Source of the DNA: Polaribacter sp.
GTDB lineage: Bacteria > Bacteroidota > Bacteroidia > Flavobacteriales > Flavobacteriaceae
Direction of reading: 5' to 3'
DNA length: 64,000 bases
Assembly: GCA_018663625.1 (NCBI GenBank)
Contig: JABJPX010000009.1
Coordinates: 31,670-95,669, forward strand
Within the stretch, counting starts at the first letter, position 1. Every line of letters starts with the position of its first letter. Position numbers and translations under genes: made by a program. The notes beneath the pieces are model-generated. The model saw only the letters and a list, made by a program, of their open reading frames with translations, did no database searches and was not told where the DNA came from. Positions 8,157 through 17,002 of the stretch are shown here, one piece after another.

Positions 8157-8270
8157 GACCTGCGTAAGTTCTTGAAATGAAATTTTGTGGTTTTATAACT
8201 TCCTTACCCACAAACTCATAAAATTACAAGAAAATCCTTAATTTCGCATTCTTATAAGAAAAGAAAGAAA

Positions 8271-11200
8271 ATGAGCGCGAAATTCCCTGAATATAAAGGA
8301 CTTGACTTACCAAACGTAGCACAAGAAATGCTGAGCTATTGGGAAGAAAATAACATCTTCGAAAAAAGTGTTACTACTAGAGAGGGCAAAGAACCCTACG
8401 TTTTTTTTGAAGGACCACCTTCTGCAAACGGATTGCCAGGTGTTCACCACGTTTTAGCGCGTACGATTAAAGATATTTTTCCTCGTTATAAAACCATGAA
8501 AGGATTTCAAGTGAAGCGAAAAGCGGGCTGGGATACGCATGGATTGCCGATTGAATTGGGAGTAGAAAAAGAACTTGGAATTACCAAAGAAGATATTGGA
8601 ACGAAAATTTCCGTAGAAGACTACAATGCTGCCTGTAGAAAAGCAGTCATGCGATATACTCATATCTGGAATGATTTGACCCAGAAAATGGGCTATTGGG
8701 TAGATATGGAAGATCCATATGTTACTTATGAACCAAAATACATGGAGTCTGTTTGGTGGTTGTTGAAAGAAATTTACAACAAGAAATTAATCTATAAAGG
8801 GTATACCATTCAGCCCTATTCTCCAAAGGCAGGAACCGGATTAAGCTCACACGAACTCAATCAACCAGGAACCTATCAAGATGTTACAGATACGACCATT
8901 GTTGCACAATTTAAAACTCTCGAAAACACCCTTCCCGATTTTTTACAAAATCAAGGAGCGGTTTATTTTCTTGCTTGGACGACAACGCCTTGGACATTGC
9001 CAAGTAATACTGCTTTAACGGTGGGTCCAAAAATTGAATATGTTTTAGTAGATACATTCAATCAATATACCTTTGAACCAACGAAAGTGATACTGGCAAA
9101 AAAGTTAATTGAGAAACAATTTGGCGGAAAAAATAATTTTGAAGTAACAACTTCGGAAGCATTATCAAGTTATAGTTCTGGAGATAAAAAGATTCCTTTT
9201 TACGTAGTAAAAGAATTTGTAGGGAAAGATTTAATCGATATCAAGTATGAACAAATCTTAGATTACGGCTGTGAATTTGAAAACAAACAAGATGCTTTTA
9301 GAGTGATTGCTGGAGATTTTGTAACTACAGAAGATGGAACAGGAATTGTACATACATCACCCACCTTTGGTGCAGATGATGCTTTGGTAGCAAAACAAGC
9401 TGTTCCTGAAATTCCACCTTTATTGGTGAAAGACGCCAACGATAATTTAGTGCCATTAGTAGATTTGCAAGGAAGGTTTAGGCCAGAAGTTACCGAATTT
9501 GCTGGAAAATACGTAAAGAACGAATATTATCCAGAAGGTGAAGCGCCAGAAAAATCGATAGACGTAGAGTTGGCCATTAAATTAAAAACAGAAAACAAAG
9601 CCTTTAAGGTTGAAAAATACAAGCACAGTTATCCAAATTGCTGGAGAACCGACAAGCCTATTTTGTATTACCCGTTAGATTCTTGGTTTATTAAAGTAAC
9701 GGATGTAAAAGACAGAATGCATTCTTTAAACAAAACCATTAATTGGAAACCAGCATCTACCGGAACCGGTCGTTTTGGAAACTGGTTGGCAAACGCAAAT
9801 GATTGGAATTTATCGCGCTCTCGTTATTGGGGGATCCCGTTACCAATCTGGAGAACAGAAGATGGTAAAGAAGAGATTTGTATTGGTTCTGTGAAAGAAT
9901 TAAAAGAAGAAATGCTACGTTCAGTAGATGCGGGTATCATGAGTGAAGATATTTTTTCAAGCTTTGAGGTTGGAAACATGTCTGACGAAAACTATGCAAA
10001 GATTGATTTGCATAAAAACATTGTGGATGAAATTGTCTTGGTTTCGCCATCAGGGCAACCGATGAACCGTGAAAGCGATTTGATTGATGTTTGGTTTGAT
10101 TCTGGGTCCATGCCCTATGCACAATGGCACTATCCGTTTGAAAACAAACAAAAAATTGACGGGAATGAATCGTTTCCAGCAGATTTTATTGCAGAAGGAG
10201 TCGATCAAACAAGAGGTTGGTTTTATACATTGCATGCAATTGCAACCATGGTTTTTGATTCTGTTGCTTACAAAAATGTGGTTTCTAATGGATTGGTATT
10301 AGATAAGAACGGACACAAAATGTCGAAACGTTTAGGGAATGCCACAGATCCATTTACAACATTAGCTACCTATGGTGCAGATGCAACACGGTGGTATATG
10401 ATTGCCAATGCAAACCCTTGGGACAATTTAAAATTTGATTTGGATGGTGTTGAAGAGGTTAAGAGGAAATTCTTCGGAACGCTTTACAATACCTATTCAT
10501 TCTTTACTTTATACACAAATATTGATGGTTTTTCTTATACTGAAGAAGATATTGCTTTGGAAGAAAGACCAGAAATAGACCGCTGGATTTTATCAGAATT
10601 ACACACTCTAATTGCCAAAGTAGATACGTTTTACGAAACATACGAACCTACAAGAGCTGCAAGAGCGATATCAGATTTCACACAAGACCATTTAAGTAAT
10701 TGGTATGTGCGTTTAAGTAGAAGACGTTTTTGGAAAGGAGATTATGAAACAGATAAGATTTCTGCATACCAAACCTTGTACACCTGTATGGTAACTATTG
10801 CGAAACTAAGTGCACCGATTGCACCTTTCTTTATGGATAAGTTGTACCAAGATTTAAATTCGGTTACTGGTAAAGAAACTTCAGAAAGTATTCATTTGGC
10901 AGATTTCCCAAAATCGGATGTACGTTTTATTGATGCCTCTTTAGAACGCAAGATGGAAAATGCACAAATCATTTCTTCTTTAGTCCTTTCTTTAAGAGCA
11001 AAAGAGAAGATTAAAGTACGTCAACCTTTACAGAAAATCATGATTCCTGTTGATAACGACCAGCAGAAAGAAGAAATTTTAGCTGTTTCAGATTTAATAA
11101 AGCATGAGGTGAACATCAAAGAAGTTCAAATTTTAGAAGACGCTTCAGACATCTTAATTAAACAAATTAAACCAAATTTTAAAGCATTGGGGCCAAAGTT

Positions 11201-11678
11201 TGGAAAAGAGATGCGTTCTATTGCTGCTGAGGTTCAGCGATTTACGAAAGAAGATATTAGTAAAATTGAAAAATCTGGTAACATTTCTTTAGAAATTAAT
11301 GGAAAAGAGATAACTTTAGAGCGCGAAGATGTAGAAATATCCTCAAAAGATATTGAAGGTTGGTTGGTTGCAAATGAAGGAGGATTAACGGTTGCTTTAG
11401 ATGTTACAATTACAGAAGAACTTCGTAAGGAAGGTATTGCCAGAGAATTGGTCAATAGAATTCAAAATGCACGTAAAGACACAGGTTTAGAAGTAACAGA
11501 CAAAATTAGATTAACCGTGTTGAATTTTGAAAACTTGCAACATGCTATTCAAGAGAATAAAGCATATATTATGAGCGAAACATTAACGCAAGAGTTGGTT
11601 TTTGTAGACGCATTAGACGCCGGAACAGAAATTGCGTTTGATACTATTATAAGCAAAATATTAATCGAAAAAATGTAA
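8271..11678 (+). CDS. ileS: Isoleucyl-tRNA synthetase
   Basis: Charges tRNA-Ile and edits Val-tRNA-Ile. At 1135 residues it is the long type with an extended C-terminal domain, as in other Bacteroidota. Visible motifs are PSANGLPGVHHVLAR (the HIGH region, near residues 50-64), the editing-domain motif WTTTPWTLPSNT, WGIPLPIW, DVWFDSG, GVDQTRGWFYTLH and KMSKR at 10317-10331. No domain insertion comparable to that in LeuRS is seen. The dksA-like gene starts 3 bases after the stop, so the two are probably co-transcribed. Confidence 0.98.
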   Translation: MSAKFPEYKGLDLPNVAQEMLSYWEENNIFEKSVTTREGKEPYVFFEGPPSANGLPGVHHVLARTIKDIFPRYKTMKGFQVKRKAGWDTHGLPIELGVEKELGITKEDIGTKISVEDYNAACRKAVMRYTHIWNDLTQKMGYWVDMEDPYVTYEPKYMESVWWLLKEIYNKKLIYKGYTIQPYSPKAGTGLSSHELNQPGTYQDVTDTTIVAQFKTLENTLPDFLQNQGAVYFLAWTTTPWTLPSNTALTVGPKIEYVLVDTFNQYTFEPTKVILAKKLIEKQFGGKNNFEVTTSEALSSYSSGDKKIPFYVVKEFVGKDLIDIKYEQILDYGCEFENKQDAFRVIAGDFVTTEDGTGIVHTSPTFGADDALVAKQAVPEIPPLLVKDANDNLVPLVDLQGRFRPEVTEFAGKYVKNEYYPEGEAPEKSIDVELAIKLKTENKAFKVEKYKHSYPNCWRTDKPILYYPLDSWFIKVTDVKDRMHSLNKTINWKPASTGTGRFGNWLANANDWNLSRSRYWGIPLPIWRTEDGKEEICIGSVKELKEEMLRSVDAGIMSEDIFSSFEVGNMSDENYAKIDLHKNIVDEIVLVSPSGQPMNRESDLIDVWFDSGSMPYAQWHYPFENKQKIDGNESFPADFIAEGVDQTRGWFYTLHAIATMVFDSVAYKNVVSNGLVLDKNGHKMSKRLGNATDPFTTLATYGADATRWYMIANANPWDNLKFDLDGVEEVKRKFFGTLYNTYSFFTLYTNIDGFSYTEEDIALEERPEIDRWILSELHTLIAKVDTFYETYEPTRAARAISDFTQDHLSNWYVRLSRRRFWKGDYETDKISAYQTLYTCMVTIAKLSAPIAPFFMDKLYQDLNSVTGKETSESIHLADFPKSDVRFIDASLERKMENAQIISSLVLSLRAKEKIKVRQPLQKIMIPVDNDQQKEEILAVSDLIKHEVNIKEVQILEDASDILIKQIKPNFKALGPKFGKEMRSIAAEVQRFTKEDISKIEKSGNISLEINGKEITLEREDVEISSKDIEGWLVANEGGLTVALDVTITEELRKEGIARELVNRIQNARKDTGLEVTDKIRLTVLNFENLQHAIQENKAYIMSETLTQELVFVDALDAGTEIAFDTIISKILIEKM

Positions 11679-11681
11679 CAG

Positions 11682-12059
11682 ATGTCAGAGATTAAAGTAG
11701 GGTATTCAGATGAAGATTTACAAGAGTTTAAAGCACTTATTCTTAAGAAAATAGAACGTGCAGAATCAGATTTAGCGTTGTTGCAGAGTTCATACAAGAA
11801 CGATGCAAACAATGGGACCGATGATACTTCGCCTTCTTTTAAGTCTTTTGATGACGGTTCAGAAGTAATGAGTCAAGAAGCAAATGTTCAATTGGCAATT
11901 CGCCAAGAAAAGTTCATTCGTGATTTAAACAATGCCTTGTTACGAATTGAAAACAAAACCTATGGTGTTTGTAGAGTTACTCGTAAATTAATTCAAAAAC
12001 AACGCCTACTTTTGGTGCCTCATGCCACCTTAAGTATTGAAGCAAAACGCAAGCAATAA
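11682..12059 (+). CDS. TraR/DksA-family regulator with a reduced zinc finger
   Basis: A 125-residue protein with an N-terminal coiled-coil pair (about 10-85) followed by the C-terminal finger region YGVCRVT...LVPHATLSIEAK. DksA-type proteins enter the RNA polymerase secondary channel and modulate transcription, often with ppGpp. The usual four-cysteine finger is reduced to one Cys, so zinc binding by the classical site is not possible. As I recall, flavobacterial homologues share this trait. It follows ileS by 3 bases and ends in a strong terminator. Confidence 0.88.
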   Translation: MSEIKVGYSDEDLQEFKALILKKIERAESDLALLQSSYKNDANNGTDDTSPSFKSFDDGSEVMSQEANVQLAIRQEKFIRDLNNALLRIENKTYGVCRVTRKLIQKQRLLLVPHATLSIEAKRKQ

Positions 12060-12065
12060 CTTTAT

Positions 12066-12095
12066 AAAAGCTTCCAAATTTTGGAAGCTTTTTTT
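12066..12095 (+). terminator. Terminator after the ileS-dksA-like pair
   Basis: A 12-bp perfect stem (12066-12077 with 12081-12092, core AAGCTTCCAA) with a 3-nt loop runs into seven T. Confidence 0.9.
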
Positions 12096-12168
12096 AAAAT
12101 ATGTTTTTCGATTACTGTCGAAAAGGAGGCGTAACAACAAAAGACAATCCCATAGAATTTCTGTGTTC

Positions 12169-12822
12169 ATGAAAAAAAGTGCTGTATTTTTCTTCTTGCT
12201 ATTCCTTTCACAAATAATCGGTGCGCAAAAAAAAGTAATAAAAAAAGTACAAACGACTGCAACTCGAGTAGAAATTTCTACGATAGGTTTAGATGATTTT
12301 GTATTGGAAAACTCGAACTCTGAGTTTTTGGAGATCTACTTGTTCGCAGAAAACCCCAGCAAACAACATATTGTCTATAAAGTATCTGATGATACTGCAA
12401 AAATTGAATTTCGTATTCCAGCAATGGCTACAGAGGAAGCAGTTTTTAGGAAGTTTATTACGAAAAGATTGCAAAGAGCGAGTGCAATTATTAAAATCCC
12501 GAAGAACAAAGCAGTCATTATTTTTGGAGAAGAAATCAATATTGCCGCCAAAAGTTATGGTGGCCCGATGGATATTTATATAGAAAAAGGACTGATAAAA
12601 TTAGATACAATTCAAAAAAAAACAAAGGTAAAATTTTATGAAGGCAGTGTTTTTGCAACCTTAAGAGCACCGAATATCGATGTGACATCAACGCGAGGAA
12701 CCATTGCTGTTAACAAAGAAATTCAACAAGAAAATTTTTATAAAAAAACAAAAAACACTTCTCAAAACTTTACCATAAGAACTACAAAAGGGAATATTTT
12801 CTTAACGACTCTTAAACCATAA
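12169..12822 (+). CDS. Secreted hypothetical protein
   Basis: A 217-residue protein with a clear signal peptide (MKKSAVFFFLLFLSQIIGAQ). The mature part is rich in beta-strand alternation (TTRVEISTIGLDDFVLE, IRTTKGNIFLTTL), which recalls putative adhesin-like beta-solenoid domains such as DUF4097, but I cannot assign a family with confidence. The start is the ATG at 12169; a longer open frame from 12037 runs through the upstream terminator and lacks a signal peptide. lspA follows after 37 bases. Confidence 0.75.
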   Translation: MKKSAVFFFLLFLSQIIGAQKKVIKKVQTTATRVEISTIGLDDFVLENSNSEFLEIYLFAENPSKQHIVYKVSDDTAKIEFRIPAMATEEAVFRKFITKRLQRASAIIKIPKNKAVIIFGEEINIAAKSYGGPMDIYIEKGLIKLDTIQKKTKVKFYEGSVFATLRAPNIDVTSTRGTIAVNKEIQQENFYKKTKNTSQNFTIRTTKGNIFLTTLKP

Positions 12823-12831
12823 TAATATTCT

Positions 12832-12839
12832 TATTTTTG
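12832..12839 (+). promoter_or_regulatory. Putative -7 element for lspA
   Basis: TATTTTTG (12832-12839) matches TAnnTTTG and lies 20 bases upstream of the ATG at 12860. No good TTG is visible at -33. Its position favours 12860 over the ATG at 12839 as the start. Confidence 0.4.
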
Positions 12840-12859
12840 TGCATATAAAACTCAATAAA

Positions 12860-13480
12860 ATGTCAAAAAAGACCCTGGCAATTCTTACCATTCTAATTGC
12901 GATTACTTTAGATCAAATTTTGAAAATATATATTAAAACACATTATGCACTTAATGATGGTTTTGAAGTCTTCAGTTGGTTTAAAATTCATTTTGTTGAA
13001 AATAATGGAATGGCAATGGGTTGGGAATTTGGAGGCAAATCGGGTAAATTATTCCTCACTTTGTTTCGATTGGTAGCTGTTTCCGCTATTATTTACTGGT
13101 TGGCACAACACATTAAAAGAGCAACGCACAATGCAGTGATTTTTGCGATTGCTTTAATTTTTTCTGGTGCTGTAGGGAATATTATAGACTCTGTTTTTTA
13201 TGGTGTTATTTTTAATTCTTCTGCTCACCGAGTTGCAACTCTTTTTCCCGAGGAGCCATACGGAGAGTTGTTTTATGGAAAAGTTGTAGATATGTTTTAT
13301 TTTCCTTTTATAGAAAACGCAAATTTACCAGAATGGATTCCCTTTGTCGGAGGCGATAACTTTACTTTTTTCCAATACATTTTTAATCCAGCGGATGCTT
13401 TTATTAGCATTGGTGTAGTCCTCCTCTTTCTCTACAGTAAAAAGGCATTTCCAAAAGAAGAGACCGTAATTTCAGAATAG
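12860..13480 (+). CDS. lspA: Lipoprotein signal peptidase (signal peptidase II)
   Basis: Inner-membrane aspartyl protease that cleaves prolipoprotein signal peptides before the lipidated Cys. The 206 residues hold four hydrophobic segments and both catalytic Asp motifs: GAVGNIIDS and FNPADAFIS. The periplasmic loop between them is longer than in E. coli LspA (about 160 residues in total), as is usual in flavobacteria. Lipoproteins encoded nearby (GldH and the DUF4837 protein) are likely substrates. The start at 12860 gives MSKKTLAILTI, directly before the first membrane helix. Confidence 0.93.
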   Translation: MSKKTLAILTILIAITLDQILKIYIKTHYALNDGFEVFSWFKIHFVENNGMAMGWEFGGKSGKLFLTLFRLVAVSAIIYWLAQHIKRATHNAVIFAIALIFSGAVGNIIDSVFYGVIFNSSAHRVATLFPEEPYGELFYGKVVDMFYFPFIENANLPEWIPFVGGDNFTFFQYIFNPADAFISIGVVLLFLYSKKAFPKEETVISE

Positions 13481-13500
13481 TTAGGTTGCTAATTTAAGTT

Positions 13501-13538
13501 ATAAAGATGCGTTTCTGATCTTTATGATTAGTACTAAT
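13501..13538. repeat. Two adjacent inverted repeats between lspA and uvrC
   Basis: ATAAAGAT (13501-13508) pairs with ATCTTTAT (13518-13525) over a 9-nt loop. Right after it lies the perfect 12-bp palindrome ATTAGTACTAAT (13527-13538), followed by TTT. A weak terminator or an operator-like site is possible. Confidence 0.4.
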
Positions 13539-13598
13539 TTTAACTTTTTAGGAGTCATTTTTTTATTACTACTGTATTAAAATGTGTATTTTCGTTAC

Positions 13599-15395
13599 AT
13601 GCCAGCATCATTAGAACTTCAATTAAAAACCTTGCCAGATTCTCCTGGGGTATATCAATATTATGATAAGAATGAAGTGGTTATTTATGTTGGGAAAGCC
13701 AAAAATTTAAAGAAAAGAGTTACTTCCTATTTTACTAAAAATCATGAAAATGCGAAAACACGCATTTTAGTGAAACAAATTGTAGACATCAAACATATTG
13801 TTGTTGATACTGAAACAGATGCTCTTTTATTAGAAAACAACCTCATTAAAAAATACAAACCCAAGTATAATATTTTATTAAAAGATGATAAAACCTACCC
13901 TTGGATTTGTATTAAGAAAGAACGTTTTCCAAGAGTTTTTATGACCCGTAGGTATATTAAAGACGGTTCAGAGTATTTTGGACCCTACACCAATATAAAA
14001 ACGGTGAGAGTTTTGTTGGATTTAATTAAAGAATTGTATTCCATTAGAACCTGTAGTTACGATTTAAGTCAACAAAAAATTAATGAAGGAAAATACAAAG
14101 TTTGTTTAGAGTACCATTTAAAAAATTGTAAAGGGGGGTGTGAAGGTTTGCAAACTGAAATAAAATACCAAGAAGAAATTGCTGCCATTCGGAATATTGT
14201 TAAAGGAAACTTTAAAGAAAGCCTAGATAAATTTAACCAAATGATGCTTGCTTTCTCTGAAAACATGGAGTTTGAAGAAGCACAAAAAATAAAAGAGAAA
14301 GTTGGTTTGTTGTCGAATTACCAATCAAAATCTACCATTATTAATCCGTCTATTAACAACGTTGATGTGTTTTCTATTATCTCTGACGAAACGCATGGAT
14401 ATGCAAATTTCTTTAAAATATCGAATGGTGCCATTATTCAATCTCATACAACAGAAATTAAAAAGAAATTAGACGAGACAGATAAGCAAATGTTGGAGCT
14501 GTTTATCGTTGAGATCAGACACCGATTCAATTCTCAAAACAAAGAAATTTATGTGCCGTTTCAAGTAGATTTGGGGGCAGAATTGAAAGTGACCATCCCA
14601 AAACTAGGAGATAAAAAACGAATTATAGAACTTTCAGAAAGGAATGCAAAATACTATCGACAAGAACAGTTTAAGCAAATTAAAATTGTTGATCCAGAAA
14701 GGCATGTGAAAAGAATTATGGCGCAAATGAAAAAAGATTTGCGACTCTCACAAGACCCTCGGCATATTGAGTGTTTTGACAACTCTAACATTCAAGGAAC
14801 TCATCCAGTGGCAGCATGTGTAGTTTTTAGAGATGGTAAACCAAGTAAGAAAGAATATAGACATTACAACATAAAAACGGTGGAAGGGCCTGACGATTTT
14901 GCCTCGATGGAGGAAGTCGTTTATAGACGCTACAAACGATTATTGGAAGAAGAAGCGTCGTTGCCGCAATTAATTATTGTTGATGGGGGGAAAGGACAAT
15001 TATCTTCTGGTTTAAAAGCCTTGGATGACTTAGGGTTGCGAGGAAAAATTGCGATTATTGGAATTGCAAAAAGGTTGGAAGAAATCTATTATCCCGACGA
15101 CCCGATACCCTTGTACCTGGATAAGAAATCAGAAACTTTAAAAATTACGCAATACTTAAGAAACGAAGCGCACCGATTTGGGATTACATTTCATAGAAAT
15201 AAACGAAGTAAGAGTGCTATTCAATCAGAATTAGAGCAAATTCCAGCCATTGGCGCACAAACAATTACCAATCTATTGCGTAAATTTAAGTCGGCAAAAA
15301 GAGTAAAAGAAGCTTCTTTTGAAGATCTAAAAACAGAAATTGGGAATGCGAGAGCTTTAAAAGTGTATCAATTTTATCATCCACCAAAAAAATAA
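13599..15395 (+). CDS. uvrC: Excinuclease ABC subunit C
   Basis: Makes the dual incisions of nucleotide excision repair with UvrAB. The 598 residues contain an N-terminal GIY-YIG nuclease (SPGVYQYYDKN then VIYVGKAKNLKKRV), a Cys-bearing linker (CLEYHLKNCKGGCEG), a UVR-like helix (near 210-235), the RNase H-like C-terminal nuclease (IECFDNSNIQGTHPVA, LIIVDGGKGQL) and a terminal HhH segment (IPAIGAQTITNLLRKF). The ATG at 13599 gives MPASLELQLK; an upstream in-frame ATG adds only five residues. A TATTTTCG box ends 4 bases before the start. Confidence 0.97.
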   Translation: MPASLELQLKTLPDSPGVYQYYDKNEVVIYVGKAKNLKKRVTSYFTKNHENAKTRILVKQIVDIKHIVVDTETDALLLENNLIKKYKPKYNILLKDDKTYPWICIKKERFPRVFMTRRYIKDGSEYFGPYTNIKTVRVLLDLIKELYSIRTCSYDLSQQKINEGKYKVCLEYHLKNCKGGCEGLQTEIKYQEEIAAIRNIVKGNFKESLDKFNQMMLAFSENMEFEEAQKIKEKVGLLSNYQSKSTIINPSINNVDVFSIISDETHGYANFFKISNGAIIQSHTTEIKKKLDETDKQMLELFIVEIRHRFNSQNKEIYVPFQVDLGAELKVTIPKLGDKKRIIELSERNAKYYRQEQFKQIKIVDPERHVKRIMAQMKKDLRLSQDPRHIECFDNSNIQGTHPVAACVVFRDGKPSKKEYRHYNIKTVEGPDDFASMEEVVYRRYKRLLEEEASLPQLIIVDGGKGQLSSGLKALDDLGLRGKIAIIGIAKRLEEIYYPDDPIPLYLDKKSETLKITQYLRNEAHRFGITFHRNKRSKSAIQSELEQIPAIGAQTITNLLRKFKSAKRVKEASFEDLKTEIGNARALKVYQFYHPPKK

Positions 15396-15535
15396 AAAAA
15401 TTCTTCGTTCTTTCTTTTTTAGCGACCTCAATGTTGTTTTTTACACAGCAAAAACAACCAAAAGTGGGGGTTGGTTCTAAGTGGAGGTGATGCGAAAGGA
15501 TTTTCGCATATTGGGGTGTTGAAAGAAATTTACAA
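15392..15535 (+). pseudogene. Relic of a patatin-like phospholipase gene (5' fragment)
   Basis: Reading from ATA at 15392 (an ATG would be expected) gives a signal-peptide-like start, KKFFVLSFLATSMLFFTQQ, then QPKVG. After a one-base shift in the G run at 15466-15470 the frame continues LVLSGGDAKGFSHIGVLKEI. This is the glycine-rich oxyanion-hole motif that opens bacterial patatin (RssA/NTE) domains, normally LSGGGAKG.AHIGVL. The match then ends, and the GxSxG nucleophile motif and the rest of the roughly 700-residue gene are absent. Lost start codon, frameshift and truncation together mark a dead gene. Confidence 0.75.
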
Positions 15536-15664
15536 AGTTAATTTTCTACTTAAAATTCAGTATATTTACTGATTAATGAAGGTGAGATTGATGAATTGTA
15601 TCAATCTGAAAATCAATTTACAAACAGAAAAAAGCCATTGGCTTTTCTAAAATATAATACTCAC

Positions 15665-17002
15665 ATGGGATGTAGTAGTTGTGCTACTGGTAAAGACGGT
15701 GTGCCAAAAGGATGTAAAAGTAACGGAAGTTGCGCTACAGGCGGATGCGAAAAATTATCAGTATTTGATTGGTTGTCAAACATGACATTACCAAACGGAG
15801 AAGAATCATTTAATATTTTTGAAATTCGTTTTAAAAATGGGAGAAAAGAATTTTATAAAAACACAGAAAATTTAAGAATTTCTATGGGCGACATTTTAGC
15901 CGTAGAAGGTTCGCCAGGGCACGATGTTGGTTCTGTTTCTTTAGCAGGAGAACTGGTAAAGGTTCAAATGAAGAAAAGAAACGTTTCTGTAGATAGCTCA
16001 GAGATTAAAAAAATTTATAGAAAAGCAAACCAAAGAGATATTGATGTTTGGCAAGCTTCACGAGAAAAAGAAATTGAAACACAGCGAAAAGGAAGAGAAA
16101 TTTTAGGGCGTTTAGGACTTAAAATGAAATTGTCCGATGTAGAGTATCAAGGGGACGGGAACAAAGCAACCTTTTATTACACTGCAGACACAAGAATCGA
16201 TTTTAGACAATTGATTCGAGATTTAGCAGGTGCTTTTTCGATTCGTGTAGAAATGAAACAAGTGGGAGCAAGACAAGAAGCAGCTCGATTGGGCGGTGTT
16301 GGATCCTGTGGTAGAGAACTCTGTTGCTCTACTTGGTTGACCGATTTTAGAAAAGTAACCACTTCAGCGGCACGCTATCAACAATTATCATTAAACCCTT
16401 TAAAGTTAGCGGGTCAGTGTGGTAAATTAAAATGTTGTTTGAATTTTGAGTTGGACACTTACTTAGATGCTTTAAAGGTTTTTCCAAAACAGGAAACTAT
16501 TTTAAAAACTGAAAAAGGGCCGGCTGTTTTTGTGAAGATGGACATTTTTAAACAACATCTTTGGTACACCTATAAAGAAGAAAGATCAAAGTGGTTTTTA
16601 TTAACATTAGAACAAGTTCAAGAAATAATTGACTTGAACAAAAATAATGAGAAAGCTTCCTCGTTAGAAGAATATGAATCTGAGATAGAGGTACCAATAA
16701 AAGTGAATTTCGAAGATGCAGTTGGGGAAGATAGTTTGACCCGTTTTGATGTTCCAAAAACAAAAAAACGCAGAAACAATAAAAACCGGAATAAGAAAAA
16801 AGCGGTTGTTGGAAATCCAAATCAGCAAAAACCTCAAGCAAAACAACAACAAAGAGGTTCTCAGAAAAGAAAACCTCACGCAAAAAAAACAGGAGAACAA
16901 CCAAAAGGAGCGGTTAAAAACACCAACAGACCAAGAAAAAATAACAATCGAAATCGGAACAATAATACTCCTAAAAATGGAAGCGATTCAGAAAAAAAAT
17001 AA
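15665..17002 (+). CDS. ricT: RicT/YaaT-like PSP1-domain protein
   Basis: A cytoplasmic protein of 445 residues. It has a Cys-rich N-terminus (MGCSSCATGKDG, then further Cys to about residue 29), a PSP1 domain with the paired motifs GSCGRELCCSTW and GQCGKLKCCLNF near residues 215-265, and a strongly basic Asn/Lys/Gln-rich tail from about 360. In Bacillus, RicT works with RicA and RicF, with iron-sulfur clusters, in RNA maturation. The function in Bacteroidota is not settled. The start at 15665 is chosen because the Cys cluster is the family N-terminus; the frame is open further upstream. It overlaps gldH. Confidence 0.85.
   Translation: MGCSSCATGKDGVPKGCKSNGSCATGGCEKLSVFDWLSNMTLPNGEESFNIFEIRFKNGRKEFYKNTENLRISMGDILAVEGSPGHDVGSVSLAGELVKVQMKKRNVSVDSSEIKKIYRKANQRDIDVWQASREKEIETQRKGREILGRLGLKMKLSDVEYQGDGNKATFYYTADTRIDFRQLIRDLAGAFSIRVEMKQVGARQEAARLGGVGSCGRELCCSTWLTDFRKVTTSAARYQQLSLNPLKLAGQCGKLKCCLNFELDTYLDALKVFPKQETILKTEKGPAVFVKMDIFKQHLWYTYKEERSKWFLLTLEQVQEIIDLNKNNEKASSLEEYESEIEVPIKVNFEDAVGEDSLTRFDVPKTKKRRNNKNRNKKKAVVGNPNQQKPQAKQQQRGSQKRKPHAKKTGEQPKGAVKNTNRPRKNNNRNRNNNTPKNGSDSEKK

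Noticed and set aside
12037..12168. N-terminal extension of the secreted hypothetical protein
   Set aside because: It would run through the terminator of the previous unit and hide the signal peptide, which starts at the ATG at 12169.
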